Shown here in pieces: positions 1 to 7,539 of a stretch of 64,000 nt of DNA. Source of the DNA: Solimonas sp036405815 (GTDB lineage Bacteria > Pseudomonadota > Gammaproteobacteria > Nevskiales > Nevskiaceae); the NCBI GenBank assembly GCA_036405815.1, contig DASWWX010000040.1:34701-98700 (forward strand), written 5' to 3'. Under the pieces are notes generated by a model, which was given only the letters and a program-made list of their open reading frames with translations, searched no databases and was not told the DNA's origin. A program made the position numbers and the translations under genes. Numbering within the stretch: position 1 is the stretch's first letter; the number at the start of each line of letters is the position of its first letter.

Positions 1-339
1 CTGCACCGCGTCTGGGTCGTCGACGCGACGCTCAAGCCGGGCACGCGTCACAACTTCGCGCGCCGCACCTTCTACGTGGATGAAGACTCCTGGTCGATTG
101 CCGCGGTGGACTGCTACGACGGTCGCGGCACGCTGTGGAAGCTGCAGGAAGCCCACCTGCTCACCGCACCGTTCATCCCGACCACGACCGGCATTCCGGA
201 AGTCATCGTCGACCTCCAGGCCAATCGCTACTTCGTCACGGCGCTGTCCAACGAAGATGCGATTACCAACTTCGAGGCCAACTTCCCGGATTCGTACTTC
301 GATCCGTCCAACCTGAAGCGCAAGGCACGCAGCCGCTGA
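1..339 (+). CDS. DUF1329 family protein, C-terminal part (5' end outside window)
   Basis: The reading frame is open from the first base to TGA at 337-339, giving the last 112 residues. The text (RRTFYVDEDSW near residue 21, then YDGRGTLWK, then a GRYFV-like NRYFVTAL segment) is the characteristic end of DUF1329 proteins. These are exported proteins of the LolA/LolB-like outer-membrane lipoprotein-sorting superfamily. In Pseudomonas-like bacteria they sit beside DUF1302 outer-membrane proteins and MMPL/RND exporters and are linked to lipid or hydrophobic-compound traffic. No DUF1302 gene is visible because the upstream side is cut off. A strong terminator follows directly, so this is the last gene of its transcription unit. 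Family assignment is good; the molecular function of the family is unsettled. Confidence 0.85.
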   Translation: MHRVWVVDATLKPGTRHNFARRTFYVDEDSWSIAAVDCYDGRGTLWKLQEAHLLTAPFIPTTTGIPEVIVDLQANRYFVTALSNEDAITNFEANFPDSYFDPSNLKRKARSR

Positions 340-358
340 AGGCTTGCACTCTAATAAC

Positions 359-390
359 GGGGCGGCGGAGACTCTTCGCCGCCCCATTTT
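359..390 (+). terminator. Rho-independent terminator after DUF1329 gene
   Basis: A perfect 9-bp GC stem (GGGGCGGCG at 359-367, CGCCGCCCC at 377-385) closes a 9-nt loop and is followed by ATTTT. It lies 20 nt after the stop codon of the DUF1329 gene and ends about 20 nt before the crotonase start, so it separates the two genes. Confidence 0.85.
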
Positions 391-410
391 CATGTCCGGA
401 GGGAATCTCT

Positions 411-1214
411 ATGAGCGACCGCGTGCAACTGCAGCTTGATGGCGCCGTAGCGACAGTAACGTTGAACCGCCCGGAAAAGCACAACGGCCTCGATCTGCCG
501 ATGTTCCATGCGATCGAGAACACGGCCAAGGCGCTGCGCAAGCGCAAGGACGTCCGTGCCGTGATCCTGCGTGGCGAAGGCCCCTCCTTCTGCGCCGGTC
601 TGGACGTGAAATCCGCGTTCTCCAGCCTGCCGAAGTTCGCCCAGGACTTCGCGACGTTCGGCATCAAGCGCCGCAACATCTTCCAGGAAGTCGGCCTGTG
701 CTGGCGCGATCTACCGGTGCCGGTGATCGCCGCGATCCACGGCAGCTGCTTCGGCGGCGGCATCCAGATCGCGCTCGGCGCCGACATCCGCATCGCGACG
801 CCGGATGCGAAGCTGTCGATCATGGAAGTGAAGTGGGGCTTGATCCCGGACATGTCGGGCACGGTCACGCTGCGCGAACTGATGCCGATCGACCAGGCCA
901 AGCTGCTGACCATGACCGGCCGCATCCTCAGCGGCACCGAAGCGCGCGCCTACAACCTGGTCACTGAAGTCGCGGATGATCCGCTGGCACGTGCGCAGGA
1001 ACTGGCACGCGAGATCGCCGGCAAATCGCCGGATGCCGTATCGCTGGGCAAAACGCTGTATCAGCGCAACTGGCTGGTCAGCGAGAACGCCGCGTTGAAG
1101 CGCGAGCGCCGTTACCAGTTCAAGCTGCTCAACAGCCGCAACCAGCGCATCGCGGTGAAGGCCAACATCGAGAAGACGGCGCCGGACTTCGCGCAGCGGC
1201 AGTTCGAGGGCTGA
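411..1214 (+). CDS. Crotonase-fold enoyl-CoA hydratase/isomerase (dienoyl-CoA isomerase-like active site)
   Basis: A 267-residue crotonase-superfamily protein acting on acyl-CoA thioesters in beta-oxidation. Typical landmarks are LNRPEKHN near residue 17, the first oxyanion-hole loop FCAGLD, and the second loop CFGGGIQIALGAD. The acid/base positions are Glu139 in MEVKWGL and Asp147 in IPDMSG. This Glu-x7-Asp spacing is that of delta3,5-delta2,4-dienoyl-CoA isomerase (ECH1) rather than the two-Glu enoyl-CoA hydratase. I therefore favour an isomerase that moves double bonds during unsaturated acyl-CoA breakdown; hydratase annotation is the fallback. The ATG at 411 has a GGAGGG ribosome site 8 nt upstream. 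It is convergent with the ACAD operon to its right. Confidence 0.88.
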   Translation: MSDRVQLQLDGAVATVTLNRPEKHNGLDLPMFHAIENTAKALRKRKDVRAVILRGEGPSFCAGLDVKSAFSSLPKFAQDFATFGIKRRNIFQEVGLCWRDLPVPVIAAIHGSCFGGGIQIALGADIRIATPDAKLSIMEVKWGLIPDMSGTVTLRELMPIDQAKLLTMTGRILSGTEARAYNLVTEVADDPLARAQELAREIAGKSPDAVSLGKTLYQRNWLVSENAALKRERRYQFKLLNSRNQRIAVKANIEKTAPDFAQRQFEG

Positions 1215-1226
1215 TGGCGAGGTCCG

Positions 1227-1245
1227 CTCGCGCAAAGAGCGCGAG
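1227..1245. terminator. Weak inverted repeat between convergent genes
   Basis: CTCGCGC (1227-1233) and GCGCGAG (1239-1245) form a perfect 7-bp stem with a 5-nt loop, 12 nt after the crotonase stop. It has no T-tract on either strand, so it may be a transcript-end hairpin or chance in GC-rich DNA. Nothing else was recognised between 1215 and 1344. Confidence 0.35.
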
Positions 1246-1344
1246 GGTCGCCACGTAAGAGCCGGAAGCGCTTTGGGCGTCGCGTTCTACGTCCGCACCG
1301 CGTTCACCTTCGTGCTTCCTCGAACCCTTTACGCGATACCGCCG

Positions 1345-2553
1345 CTACTTCAACTCCGCCGACGTCTTGCCCAGCAAGCGGCGCGCGATGATCAGCAGCT
1401 GGATCTGCTGCGTGCCTTCGAAGATGTCGAGAATCTTCGAGTCGCGCGCCCACTTCTCCAGCAGGTGCGTCTCGCTATAGCCGACGGCGCCGCACAGTTC
1501 GACGCAGCGCAGCGCCACGTCCACGCAGGTACGTCCGGCCTTGGCCTTGGCCATGCTCGCCTGCAGCGAGTTCGGCTTGCGGTTGTCCGCCATCCACGCC
1601 GCCTGCAGCGTCAGCAGACGCGCCGCCTCGTAGTCGGCCTCCATGCGCAGCAATTCCGCCGCCGCCGCATGCTGCGTCAGCGCCGGGCGCGCGTAATCGA
1701 TCTCGACGCCCGCGTCCTTCAGCGCGTTGCGCGTCTCGTCCAGGCAGGCGCGCGTCAGGCCCACGGCCATGCCGGCGACCAGTGGGCGCGTGTTGTCGAA
1801 GGTCTGCATCACCCCGGCAAAGCCTTTCTCGACGTTGACGGTCGGATCGCCCAGCAGGTTTTCCTTGGGCACGCGCACGTCCTTGAGCATGAACGCGGCG
1901 GTATCGGAAGCACGGATGCCGAGCTTGTGTTCGAGACGCACGAGGTCGAAACCCGGCGTGCCCTTCTCGACCACGAAGGACTTGATCGCGGCGCGGCCGG
2001 CGTTGCGGTCCAGCGTTGCCCAGACCACGACGAGGTCGGCACGTGCGCCACTGGTGACGTAGATCTTCTCGCCGTTAAGGACATAGTGATCGCCGTCCAA
2101 GCGCGCGGTCGTGCGGATCGCCGCCGAATCCGAACCGCAGTGCGGCTCGGTGATCGCCATCGCCGCCCATTTTCCCTCGAAGCGCTTAAGTTGCTCGTCG
2201 TTGGCAACCGAGGCGATCGCGGAATTGCCGAGGCCCTGGCGCGGCATCGACAGTAGCAGTCCGACATCGCCCCAGCACAGCTCCATGACGCCGAGCACGG
2301 TGGAGAGATTGCTGCTGTTGCGATTGCCTTGGTCCTTGACCGCGTCGCGGCGCACACCGGCGGCACCGGCACCCTCGCCGCTGCCGGCGGCGTTCATGCC
2401 GTCCATCAGCGCGGCCAGCATGTCGAGCTCCTTCGGATACGCATGCTCGGCGCGATCGTACTTGCGCGAGTTCGGACGGAAGATCTCGCGCGCGACCTGC
2501 TGCGCCTGCGCGACCAGCGGGCCGAATTTCCTGGGAATTTCGAGATGGATCAT
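1345..2553 (-). CDS. Acyl-CoA dehydrogenase family protein, subunit retaining the catalytic Glu
   Basis: A 402-residue ACAD-fold flavoenzyme that would desaturate an acyl-CoA at C2-C3. It keeps the substrate/FAD segment TEPHCGSDSAAIRTTA, LNGEKIYVTSG and the C-terminal catalytic EGT motif (Glu379 in IFEGTQQIQ). It lacks the RxxFG motif that normally contacts the FAD pyrophosphate of the partner subunit; the equivalent helix reads YARPALTQHAAAAELL. The start is ATG 2553, preceded by GAGGAACAG, 10 nt after the stop of the neighbouring ACAD gene (2564-3877). That neighbour has the RxxFG motif but a degraded active site, so the two probably form an obligate heteromer, as in steroid-degrading alpha2beta2 ACADs. 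It is the last gene of the leftward operon headed by the acyl-CoA ligase. The substrate is unknown. Confidence 0.88.
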   Translation of the reverse strand: MIHLEIPRKFGPLVAQAQQVAREIFRPNSRKYDRAEHAYPKELDMLAALMDGMNAAGSGEGAGAAGVRRDAVKDQGNRNSSNLSTVLGVMELCWGDVGLLLSMPRQGLGNSAIASVANDEQLKRFEGKWAAMAITEPHCGSDSAAIRTTARLDGDHYVLNGEKIYVTSGARADLVVVWATLDRNAGRAAIKSFVVEKGTPGFDLVRLEHKLGIRASDTAAFMLKDVRVPKENLLGDPTVNVEKGFAGVMQTFDNTRPLVAGMAVGLTRACLDETRNALKDAGVEIDYARPALTQHAAAAELLRMEADYEAARLLTLQAAWMADNRKPNSLQASMAKAKAGRTCVDVALRCVELCGAVGYSETHLLEKWARDSKILDIFEGTQQIQLLIIARRLLGKTSAELK

Positions 2554-2563
2554 CGTCTGTTCC

Positions 2564-3877
2564 TCAGACCAGCACCGCGCCTTCCATGAGGCCTGCGGCG
2601 CGCAGGTCGCGATACCAGCGCTCCACCGGGTATTCGGTGGTAAAGCCGTGACCGCCGAGCAGCTGTACCGCGTCGGCCCCAATGACCGCGCCCTTGTCGG
2701 CGCAGAGCCGGCGCGCGATCGCTGTCTCGCGCATGAAATCCAGACCCTGCTCGGCACGCGAGGCGGCGCGCCAGGTGGTCAGGCGCATGCCGTCGAGTTC
2801 GGTCGCGATGTTGGCGATCGCGAACGCCACCGACTGGCGATGGCTGATCGGCTCACCGAAGGCGACGCGATCGTTGACGTAGGGAATCAGGTAATCGAGT
2901 GCGGCCTGCGCGGTGCCCACCGCCAGCGCACACCAGCCCAGCCGCGACAGCGCGAGACACTCGGCATAGACCTCGGCACTGCCCTGCGCCAGCAGTGCCG
3001 ACGCCGGCACCCGCAGGTTCTTCAGGTGCAGGCGCCCCAGGGCGGCGGCACGCAGGCCCATGCCCGGATCGGCTTCGATCGTCAGCGCCGCATCGCCGGA
3101 TTCGACGACGAACAGCGCCGGGCCATTCTCGGTCTGCGCGGCGACGATGAACAGTTCGGCCTGTGCCGCACGCGGCACCAGCGCCTTGACGCCATCGAGC
3201 ACGTAATCGTTGCCGTCGCGGCGCGCCGTGGTCTGCAGGCTCAGCGCATCGAACAGCGGACGCGGCTCCATGATCGCCAGTGCGGCCACCGGCGGCCTGT
3301 CGCCGACGAAGGCCGGCAGGTATTGCGCCTGCTGCTGCGCATCGCCCCACAGCACCAGCGCGGTACTGACGGCTGAAGGCGCGAGGCACGCGACCGCCAG
3401 GCCCATGTCGCCCTGCGCCAGCGCTTCGGCCACCAGCACGTTGGCGACCGTCGAACGCTCGCTGCCGACGCCGCCCAGTTCCTCGGGAATCCCGAATTGC
3501 GTGAAGCCAAGTTCGGCGGCCTGTGCCAGCAGCGCCTCCGGCGCCTGGCTCGCCGCATCGGCGGCATGCGCCGCGGTGCGCAGCTGTTCCTGCGCGAAAT
3601 TCTGCGCGGCCTCGCGCAGCATCTGCTGCTCATCGCTTGGCGTCAGGTCGAACAGGCCGCGAGCCTCGCCGGTCTTGAGTCGTGCCGGGCGGCCCAGCGT
3701 CGAGGTTGCCTTGAAGGCGCGCGCCGCAGCGGAGGCGGCACGGAAGCCGGCGCGGCTGCCGTGATAGAGCACCTTCTCGGCCGGCTTGCGCAGCCGCAAC
3801 CGATCGACCAGCGGCAAGCCAGCGAAGCGATTGATCGCGCGAAGACCCAGTCCCATCGCGTTGTTGAAGAAGCTCAT
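2564..3877 (-). CDS. Acyl-CoA dehydrogenase-like protein, degenerate partner subunit
   Basis: A 437-residue ACAD-fold protein. Its N-terminal 75 residues are basic and unusual (MSFFNNAMGLGLRAINR). The C-terminal FAD-binding half is good: Arg337 in NDRVAFGEPISHRQS gives the RxxFG motif, and LLGGHGFTTEYPVERWYRD is intact. The middle is degenerate: the usual TEPxxGSD is MEPRPLFDA and the usual IxNG motif reads LVPRAAQAE. The chain ends five residues after Glu432 (MEGAVLV), so the normal EGTxxIQ tail is missing. Alone it is unlikely to be a full dehydrogenase. With the next gene (1345-2553), which has the complementary motifs, it could complete a heterotetramer. Start ATG 3877 follows a GGAGG site. 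Family is sure; the subunit role is inferred. Confidence 0.85.
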   Translation of the reverse strand: MSFFNNAMGLGLRAINRFAGLPLVDRLRLRKPAEKVLYHGSRAGFRAASAAARAFKATSTLGRPARLKTGEARGLFDLTPSDEQQMLREAAQNFAQEQLRTAAHAADAASQAPEALLAQAAELGFTQFGIPEELGGVGSERSTVANVLVAEALAQGDMGLAVACLAPSAVSTALVLWGDAQQQAQYLPAFVGDRPPVAALAIMEPRPLFDALSLQTTARRDGNDYVLDGVKALVPRAAQAELFIVAAQTENGPALFVVESGDAALTIEADPGMGLRAAALGRLHLKNLRVPASALLAQGSAEVYAECLALSRLGWCALAVGTAQAALDYLIPYVNDRVAFGEPISHRQSVAFAIANIATELDGMRLTTWRAASRAEQGLDFMRETAIARRLCADKGAVIGADAVQLLGGHGFTTEYPVERWYRDLRAAGLMEGAVLV

Positions 3878-3932
3878 CCCTGCCTCCGTGGTGAGCCCGG
3901 TCGCGCCGCAGCCGGCGCCCGGATCTTGTGTA

Positions 3933-4409
3933 TCAGTGCTTGCCGGCGACCAAGGCGTCGCGGGTTTCTTCCAGGAAGATATCGACCAGGCGCGTGAACT
4001 TGCCCTGGATGAACGGCGGCGCCAGCAGGCGATACATCAGCGGCACCGGCACATCGCGCAGCTCTCCCCGCACATCGAAGCTCAGGCGCGTCTGCGCACC
4101 CTGCTCGATCAGACGGAAGCGGCCTTCGATCGTGGCGTTGCCCTTCTTCGGCAGCGGCGTCCAGGACAGTTCGCCGCGCTTGGCATCGACCGTGTACTGC
4201 GCGCCATAGCTGACCTCGTGCGAGATGCCGGCGGCCTTGGAGCCGATCGGCGACATCTCCCAGACGTAAGCGTTGTTGCCGACCTTCGACAGCTTGCGCA
4301 GCTTCGGGAAGCGGCGGATCGTGCCTTCGAGGTCGTCGAGCAAGCCGCGGACCTGGTTGATGGGCGCCGGCACATCCAGCGTACGTTCGATCTTGATATT
4401 GACGTTCAC
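3933..4409 (-). CDS. SRPBCC (START/Bet v1-like) family protein
   Basis: A 158-residue soluble protein of the SRPBCC hydrophobic-cavity fold, related to polyketide-cyclase and CoQ-binding COQ10-like proteins. Recognisable parts are the opening VNVNIKIERTLDVPAP, the strand WEMSPIGSKAAGISHEV, and the late strand ARLSFDVRGE-like TRLSFDVRGELRDVP before the long C-terminal helix. I chose GTG 4409 because GGAGG lies 10 nt upstream; an in-frame TTG at 4454 would add 15 residues but has no ribosome site. It lies between the ligase and the two ACAD genes on the same strand, so a role in binding or presenting a hydrophobic acyl substrate is plausible but not shown. Confidence 0.75.
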   Translation of the reverse strand: MNVNIKIERTLDVPAPINQVRGLLDDLEGTIRRFPKLRKLSKVGNNAYVWEMSPIGSKAAGISHEVSYGAQYTVDAKRGELSWTPLPKKGNATIEGRFRLIEQGAQTRLSFDVRGELRDVPVPLMYRLLAPPFIQGKFTRLVDIFLEETRDALVAGKH

Positions 4410-4556
4410 GGCCTTCGCGCCTCCACGCGCAGACGGGCTTTCGGGACACGTCAAGATTGCCGGGTCATTACGCGGAAAAACTTGGCCGCGCCGCTACTTC
4501 GTCCGGCCGCCCGGTCAATCACTCGCTGCAATCGAGAGCGAGGCACCTTGATCAGA

Positions 4557-6377
4557 CTATAGGCGCAGCTCCTGACCCAGCAGACGCCGGTGGACGGGCA
4601 GCGTCAACGGCTCGTAACCGCGCGCGCGATCCAGCAGCACAAACAAGGGCTCGCTCACCTGCGCCGGATCGAAGGCTTCCCGCTTGAGCTCGACCTTGCG
4701 GAACTTGAAGGTCGAGGTGGTCTCCTGCTCTTCGCGCAGCCGCAGGAACAGCGGCACCGCGTACGCCGGCAGTTGCGCGCACAGATGCTGCGCCAGCGCC
4801 GCACCATCGAGCATCGTGCCTGCGGCCATCGTCAGCGCCGCCATGCCGGCGCGGCCGTCGGTGCCTGGCACCTGCACACCGTAGACGCAGGCCTGTTCGA
4901 CGCCGGCGAAACGGTTCAATGCCGCTTCGACTTCCGTCGTCGCCACGTTCTCGCCCTTCCAGCGGAAGGTATCGCCGACGCGATCGGCGAACTGGATATG
5001 GCGCATACCCTGATCGCGCACCAGATCGCCGGTGTTGAACCAGACGTCGCCCTTCTTGAAGACGTTGCGCAGCAGCTTGGCCTGGCTCGCCTTCTCATCG
5101 GTGTAGCCGTCGAACGGCGACTTGTCGGTGACCTCGTTGATCAGCAGGCCGACATCGCCCTTGACCACCTTGCGCATGAAGCCACCGCTGCCACGACGCG
5201 GCGCCTCGGCTTCGGCGTCGAACTCGACGACCGCAAACGGCAGCGGACAGAAGCCGGCAGTGCGCGCGATGTCGAAGCCGTTGGCGAACGCGAGATTGGA
5301 CTCGCTGGCACCGTAGAACTCGCTGATGCGCGCGATACCAAAGCGTTGCTGGAACTCATCCCAGATCTCCGGGCGCAGGCCATTGCCGACGATCAGGCGC
5401 ACGCGATGCTGGCGATCCGTGTTTTTGGCCGGCTGATTGAGCAGATAGCGGCACAGCTCGCCGATGTAGCAGAACGCGGTGGCGTCGTAACGACGGATCT
5501 CATCCCAGAAGCGCGAAGCGCTGAACTTGCGGCCCAGCGCCAGCGCCGCGCCGGCACTCATCGCCGAACCCCAGGACACCGTCAGCGCGTTGTTATGATA
5601 CAGCGGCAGCGCGCAATACAGCACGTCGTCGCTGTGGATGCGCAGCGCCATCTGGCCGAGGCCGGCCATGCCGCGCAGCCAGCGGTAATGCGTCATCACC
5701 GACGCCTTCGGCAGTCCGGTGGTTCCGGAGGTGAAGATGTAGAAGCACGGCTGACGCAACTGGATCTTGGCCGTCTCCGGCGGATTGCCGACCGGCGCGC
5801 TTGCCGACAGGGCTGCGAGATCCAGGAACCCTTCAGGCACCGCACCGGCGCCCTCGCCCACCCACAGATAACGATGGTTGCGATCCTCGCCCGGATGAAA
5901 GCCGCTGCTGTGCAGCGCCTCGAGGCATTCGTCACCCGCGATGACGAGCTTGGCCTTGGTCAAGCGGATGCTGTGCGCCAGAACGTCGCCGCGCTGCTGG
6001 TGATTGAGCATGCCGGCGATCGCGCCGAGCTTGACCGTGGCCGCGACGCAGGCCAGCACCTCAGGACGATTCTCCATCAGGATCGCCACTGCATCGCCGC
6101 TGCGCACGCCCTGCGCCTTCAGCACCGAGGCGATGCGGTTGGCCCAGGCGTTCAGTTCGGCGTAGCTCCAGCGGCGGCCTTCGAACAGCAGCGCCGTGGC
6201 CTGCGGCGTCCGCTCGGCATGCCGTTGCAGCAGCAGGCCGATGGAATTGAGCTTGTGCGGCTTGAGCGTGAGCAGATTGAACAGGCCGCGGTTGACGGTG
6301 ACGGTATCCGGCAGCGTGCTCAGCATGCCGCGCAACACATCGCCCAAGCCGACGAGATCTCCTCGGTTCTGACTCAC
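4557..6377 (-). CDS. Long-chain/very-long-chain acyl-CoA synthetase, FATP type
   Basis: A 606-residue AMP-forming ligase (ANL superfamily) that would activate a long-chain or polycyclic carboxylic acid with ATP and CoA. The phosphate loop YIFTSGTTGLPKAS is near residues 212-225. The A5-like motif FYGASESN, the A8 region FNTGDLVRD and the late segment DRVGDTFRWKGENVATTEVE match fatty-acid transport protein-type synthetases rather than E. coli FadD. The start is most likely GTG 6377, since GAGGAG sits 6 nt upstream; an ATG six codons earlier (6395) would put that site inside the gene. It heads a leftward unit continuing through the SRPBCC gene and two ACAD genes, and lies 90 nt after a same-strand LysR regulator. 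Confidence 0.88.
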   Translation of the reverse strand: MSQNRGDLVGLGDVLRGMLSTLPDTVTVNRGLFNLLTLKPHKLNSIGLLLQRHAERTPQATALLFEGRRWSYAELNAWANRIASVLKAQGVRSGDAVAILMENRPEVLACVAATVKLGAIAGMLNHQQRGDVLAHSIRLTKAKLVIAGDECLEALHSSGFHPGEDRNHRYLWVGEGAGAVPEGFLDLAALSASAPVGNPPETAKIQLRQPCFYIFTSGTTGLPKASVMTHYRWLRGMAGLGQMALRIHSDDVLYCALPLYHNNALTVSWGSAMSAGAALALGRKFSASRFWDEIRRYDATAFCYIGELCRYLLNQPAKNTDRQHRVRLIVGNGLRPEIWDEFQQRFGIARISEFYGASESNLAFANGFDIARTAGFCPLPFAVVEFDAEAEAPRRGSGGFMRKVVKGDVGLLINEVTDKSPFDGYTDEKASQAKLLRNVFKKGDVWFNTGDLVRDQGMRHIQFADRVGDTFRWKGENVATTEVEAALNRFAGVEQACVYGVQVPGTDGRAGMAALTMAAGTMLDGAALAQHLCAQLPAYAVPLFLRLREEQETTSTFKFRKVELKREAFDPAQVSEPLFVLLDRARGYEPLTLPVHRRLLGQELRL

Positions 6378-6467
6378 CCCTGTCTCCTCTTTCATTTGGT
6401 TTAGCGAGCCGCGCACTGTCGCGGCGGAATGCGGCGGCGGCAATCGCTGCCGCGCCAGCGCGGCCCG

Positions 6468-7394
6468 TCAGCGCTGCCGCTTTCGACCGGCGGCGCCCCG
6501 GATGGTTTCGAGTATGCGGTCGCGCAACCAGCGGTTGGCGGGTTCGTTCTCGACGTTGGTATGCCAGTACAGATACGCATCCAGGCCGGGAATGTCCAGC
6601 GGCAGCGGTAGGATGCGGTTGCCGAACTGTTGGTTTGCAATGCGCGCGTAACGTTCCGGCATCGTCAGCAGCAGATCGGTCTGCGCGACGACGCGGCAAG
6701 CGGCGAAGTAATGCTGGCAGCGCAGGCGCACGCGCCGGTTGCGCCCGAGACGAGACAACTCCATATCCTCGATGCCCAGGCCGCTGCGTCGCGAGCTGAC
6801 CAGCACGTGATCCAGGCGCAGGTAGGTCTCCAGATCCAGCGTGCGCTTGATCTGCGGGTGATCGGCGCGCGCCAGCACCACCAGGCGATCCAGCTCCAGC
6901 GGTTGGCGCGCGATCGCATCGGACAGCGGCAGCAGGATGTCGATCGCCACGTCCAGCGTGCCGGCCGCCAGTTCGGCTTCGAGCTGACGGCGGTCCGGAC
7001 GCACCGCCGCGACCTCGACCCGCGGCGCCTGGGCTGCGACCGCCTGCATCAGCGGGGGCAGCAGCGTCGCTTCCAGCACATCGCGAACGCCGAGCGTAAA
7101 GCGACGCTCGGTGCTCGCCGGATCAAAGCGGTCGATGTCGCCGAGCAGAATCTCCAGTTCGCGCAGCGAACGCCGCACCGGGCCGACCAGATTGCGCGCC
7201 ATCGGCGTCGGCACCATCGCGCGCCCTTCACGCTCGAACAAGGGATCGCCGAAGCGTTCGCGCAGCCGCGCCAGCGCATGGCTGATCGCCGGCTGCGTCA
7301 GGTTCAGCTTCTCGCTGGCACGCGTGATCCCGCCTTCCGTATAGATGGCGTCGAACACGACGAACAGGTTCAGGTCGATCCGGCGGATATGCAC
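6468..7394 (-). CDS. LysR family transcriptional regulator
   Basis: A 308-residue regulator. The N-terminal winged helix-turn-helix is clear: RIDLNLFVVFDAIYTEGG, then LTQPAISHALARLRERFGDPLF near residues 33-53. The rest is a periplasmic-binding-protein-like effector domain (RRFTLGVRDVLEATLLPPL onward), of the NodD/PcaQ-like length. The start is GTG 7394. It is transcribed divergently from the phosphotransferase-ACAD-reductase-MFS genes and lies upstream of the acyl-CoA ligase operon on its own strand. It is the obvious candidate to control both fatty-acyl units, with an acyl-CoA or acid as effector. The effector cannot be read from the sequence. Confidence 0.9.
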   Translation of the reverse strand: MHIRRIDLNLFVVFDAIYTEGGITRASEKLNLTQPAISHALARLRERFGDPLFEREGRAMVPTPMARNLVGPVRRSLRELEILLGDIDRFDPASTERRFTLGVRDVLEATLLPPLMQAVAAQAPRVEVAAVRPDRRQLEAELAAGTLDVAIDILLPLSDAIARQPLELDRLVVLARADHPQIKRTLDLETYLRLDHVLVSSRRSGLGIEDMELSRLGRNRRVRLRCQHYFAACRVVAQTDLLLTMPERYARIANQQFGNRILPLPLDIPGLDAYLYWHTNVENEPANRWLRDRILETIRGAAGRKRQR

Positions 7395-7539
7395 GGCGCT
7401 GATGGTCCCCGATCCGGGCTATTCATTTGCCGCAGTCTAGTGAGCGGCCTAAGCTGCCGGCAAACCCTCGCGAGACCGCGGGCGCGTCCGAGTCCTCGCG
7501 ATTCCGCCGCCGGTGCGCAGAACATTCCACGGAGGCGGC
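7395..7539. promoter_or_regulatory. Divergent promoter region, LysR gene / phosphotransferase operon
   Basis: This 145-nt gap lies between the LysR start and the phosphotransferase start. In this family the regulator normally binds such a gap. I could not identify a convincing T-N11-A palindrome or a confident -35/-10 pair. The only clear signal is GGAGG at 7531-7535 serving the ATG at 7540. Confidence 0.5.
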
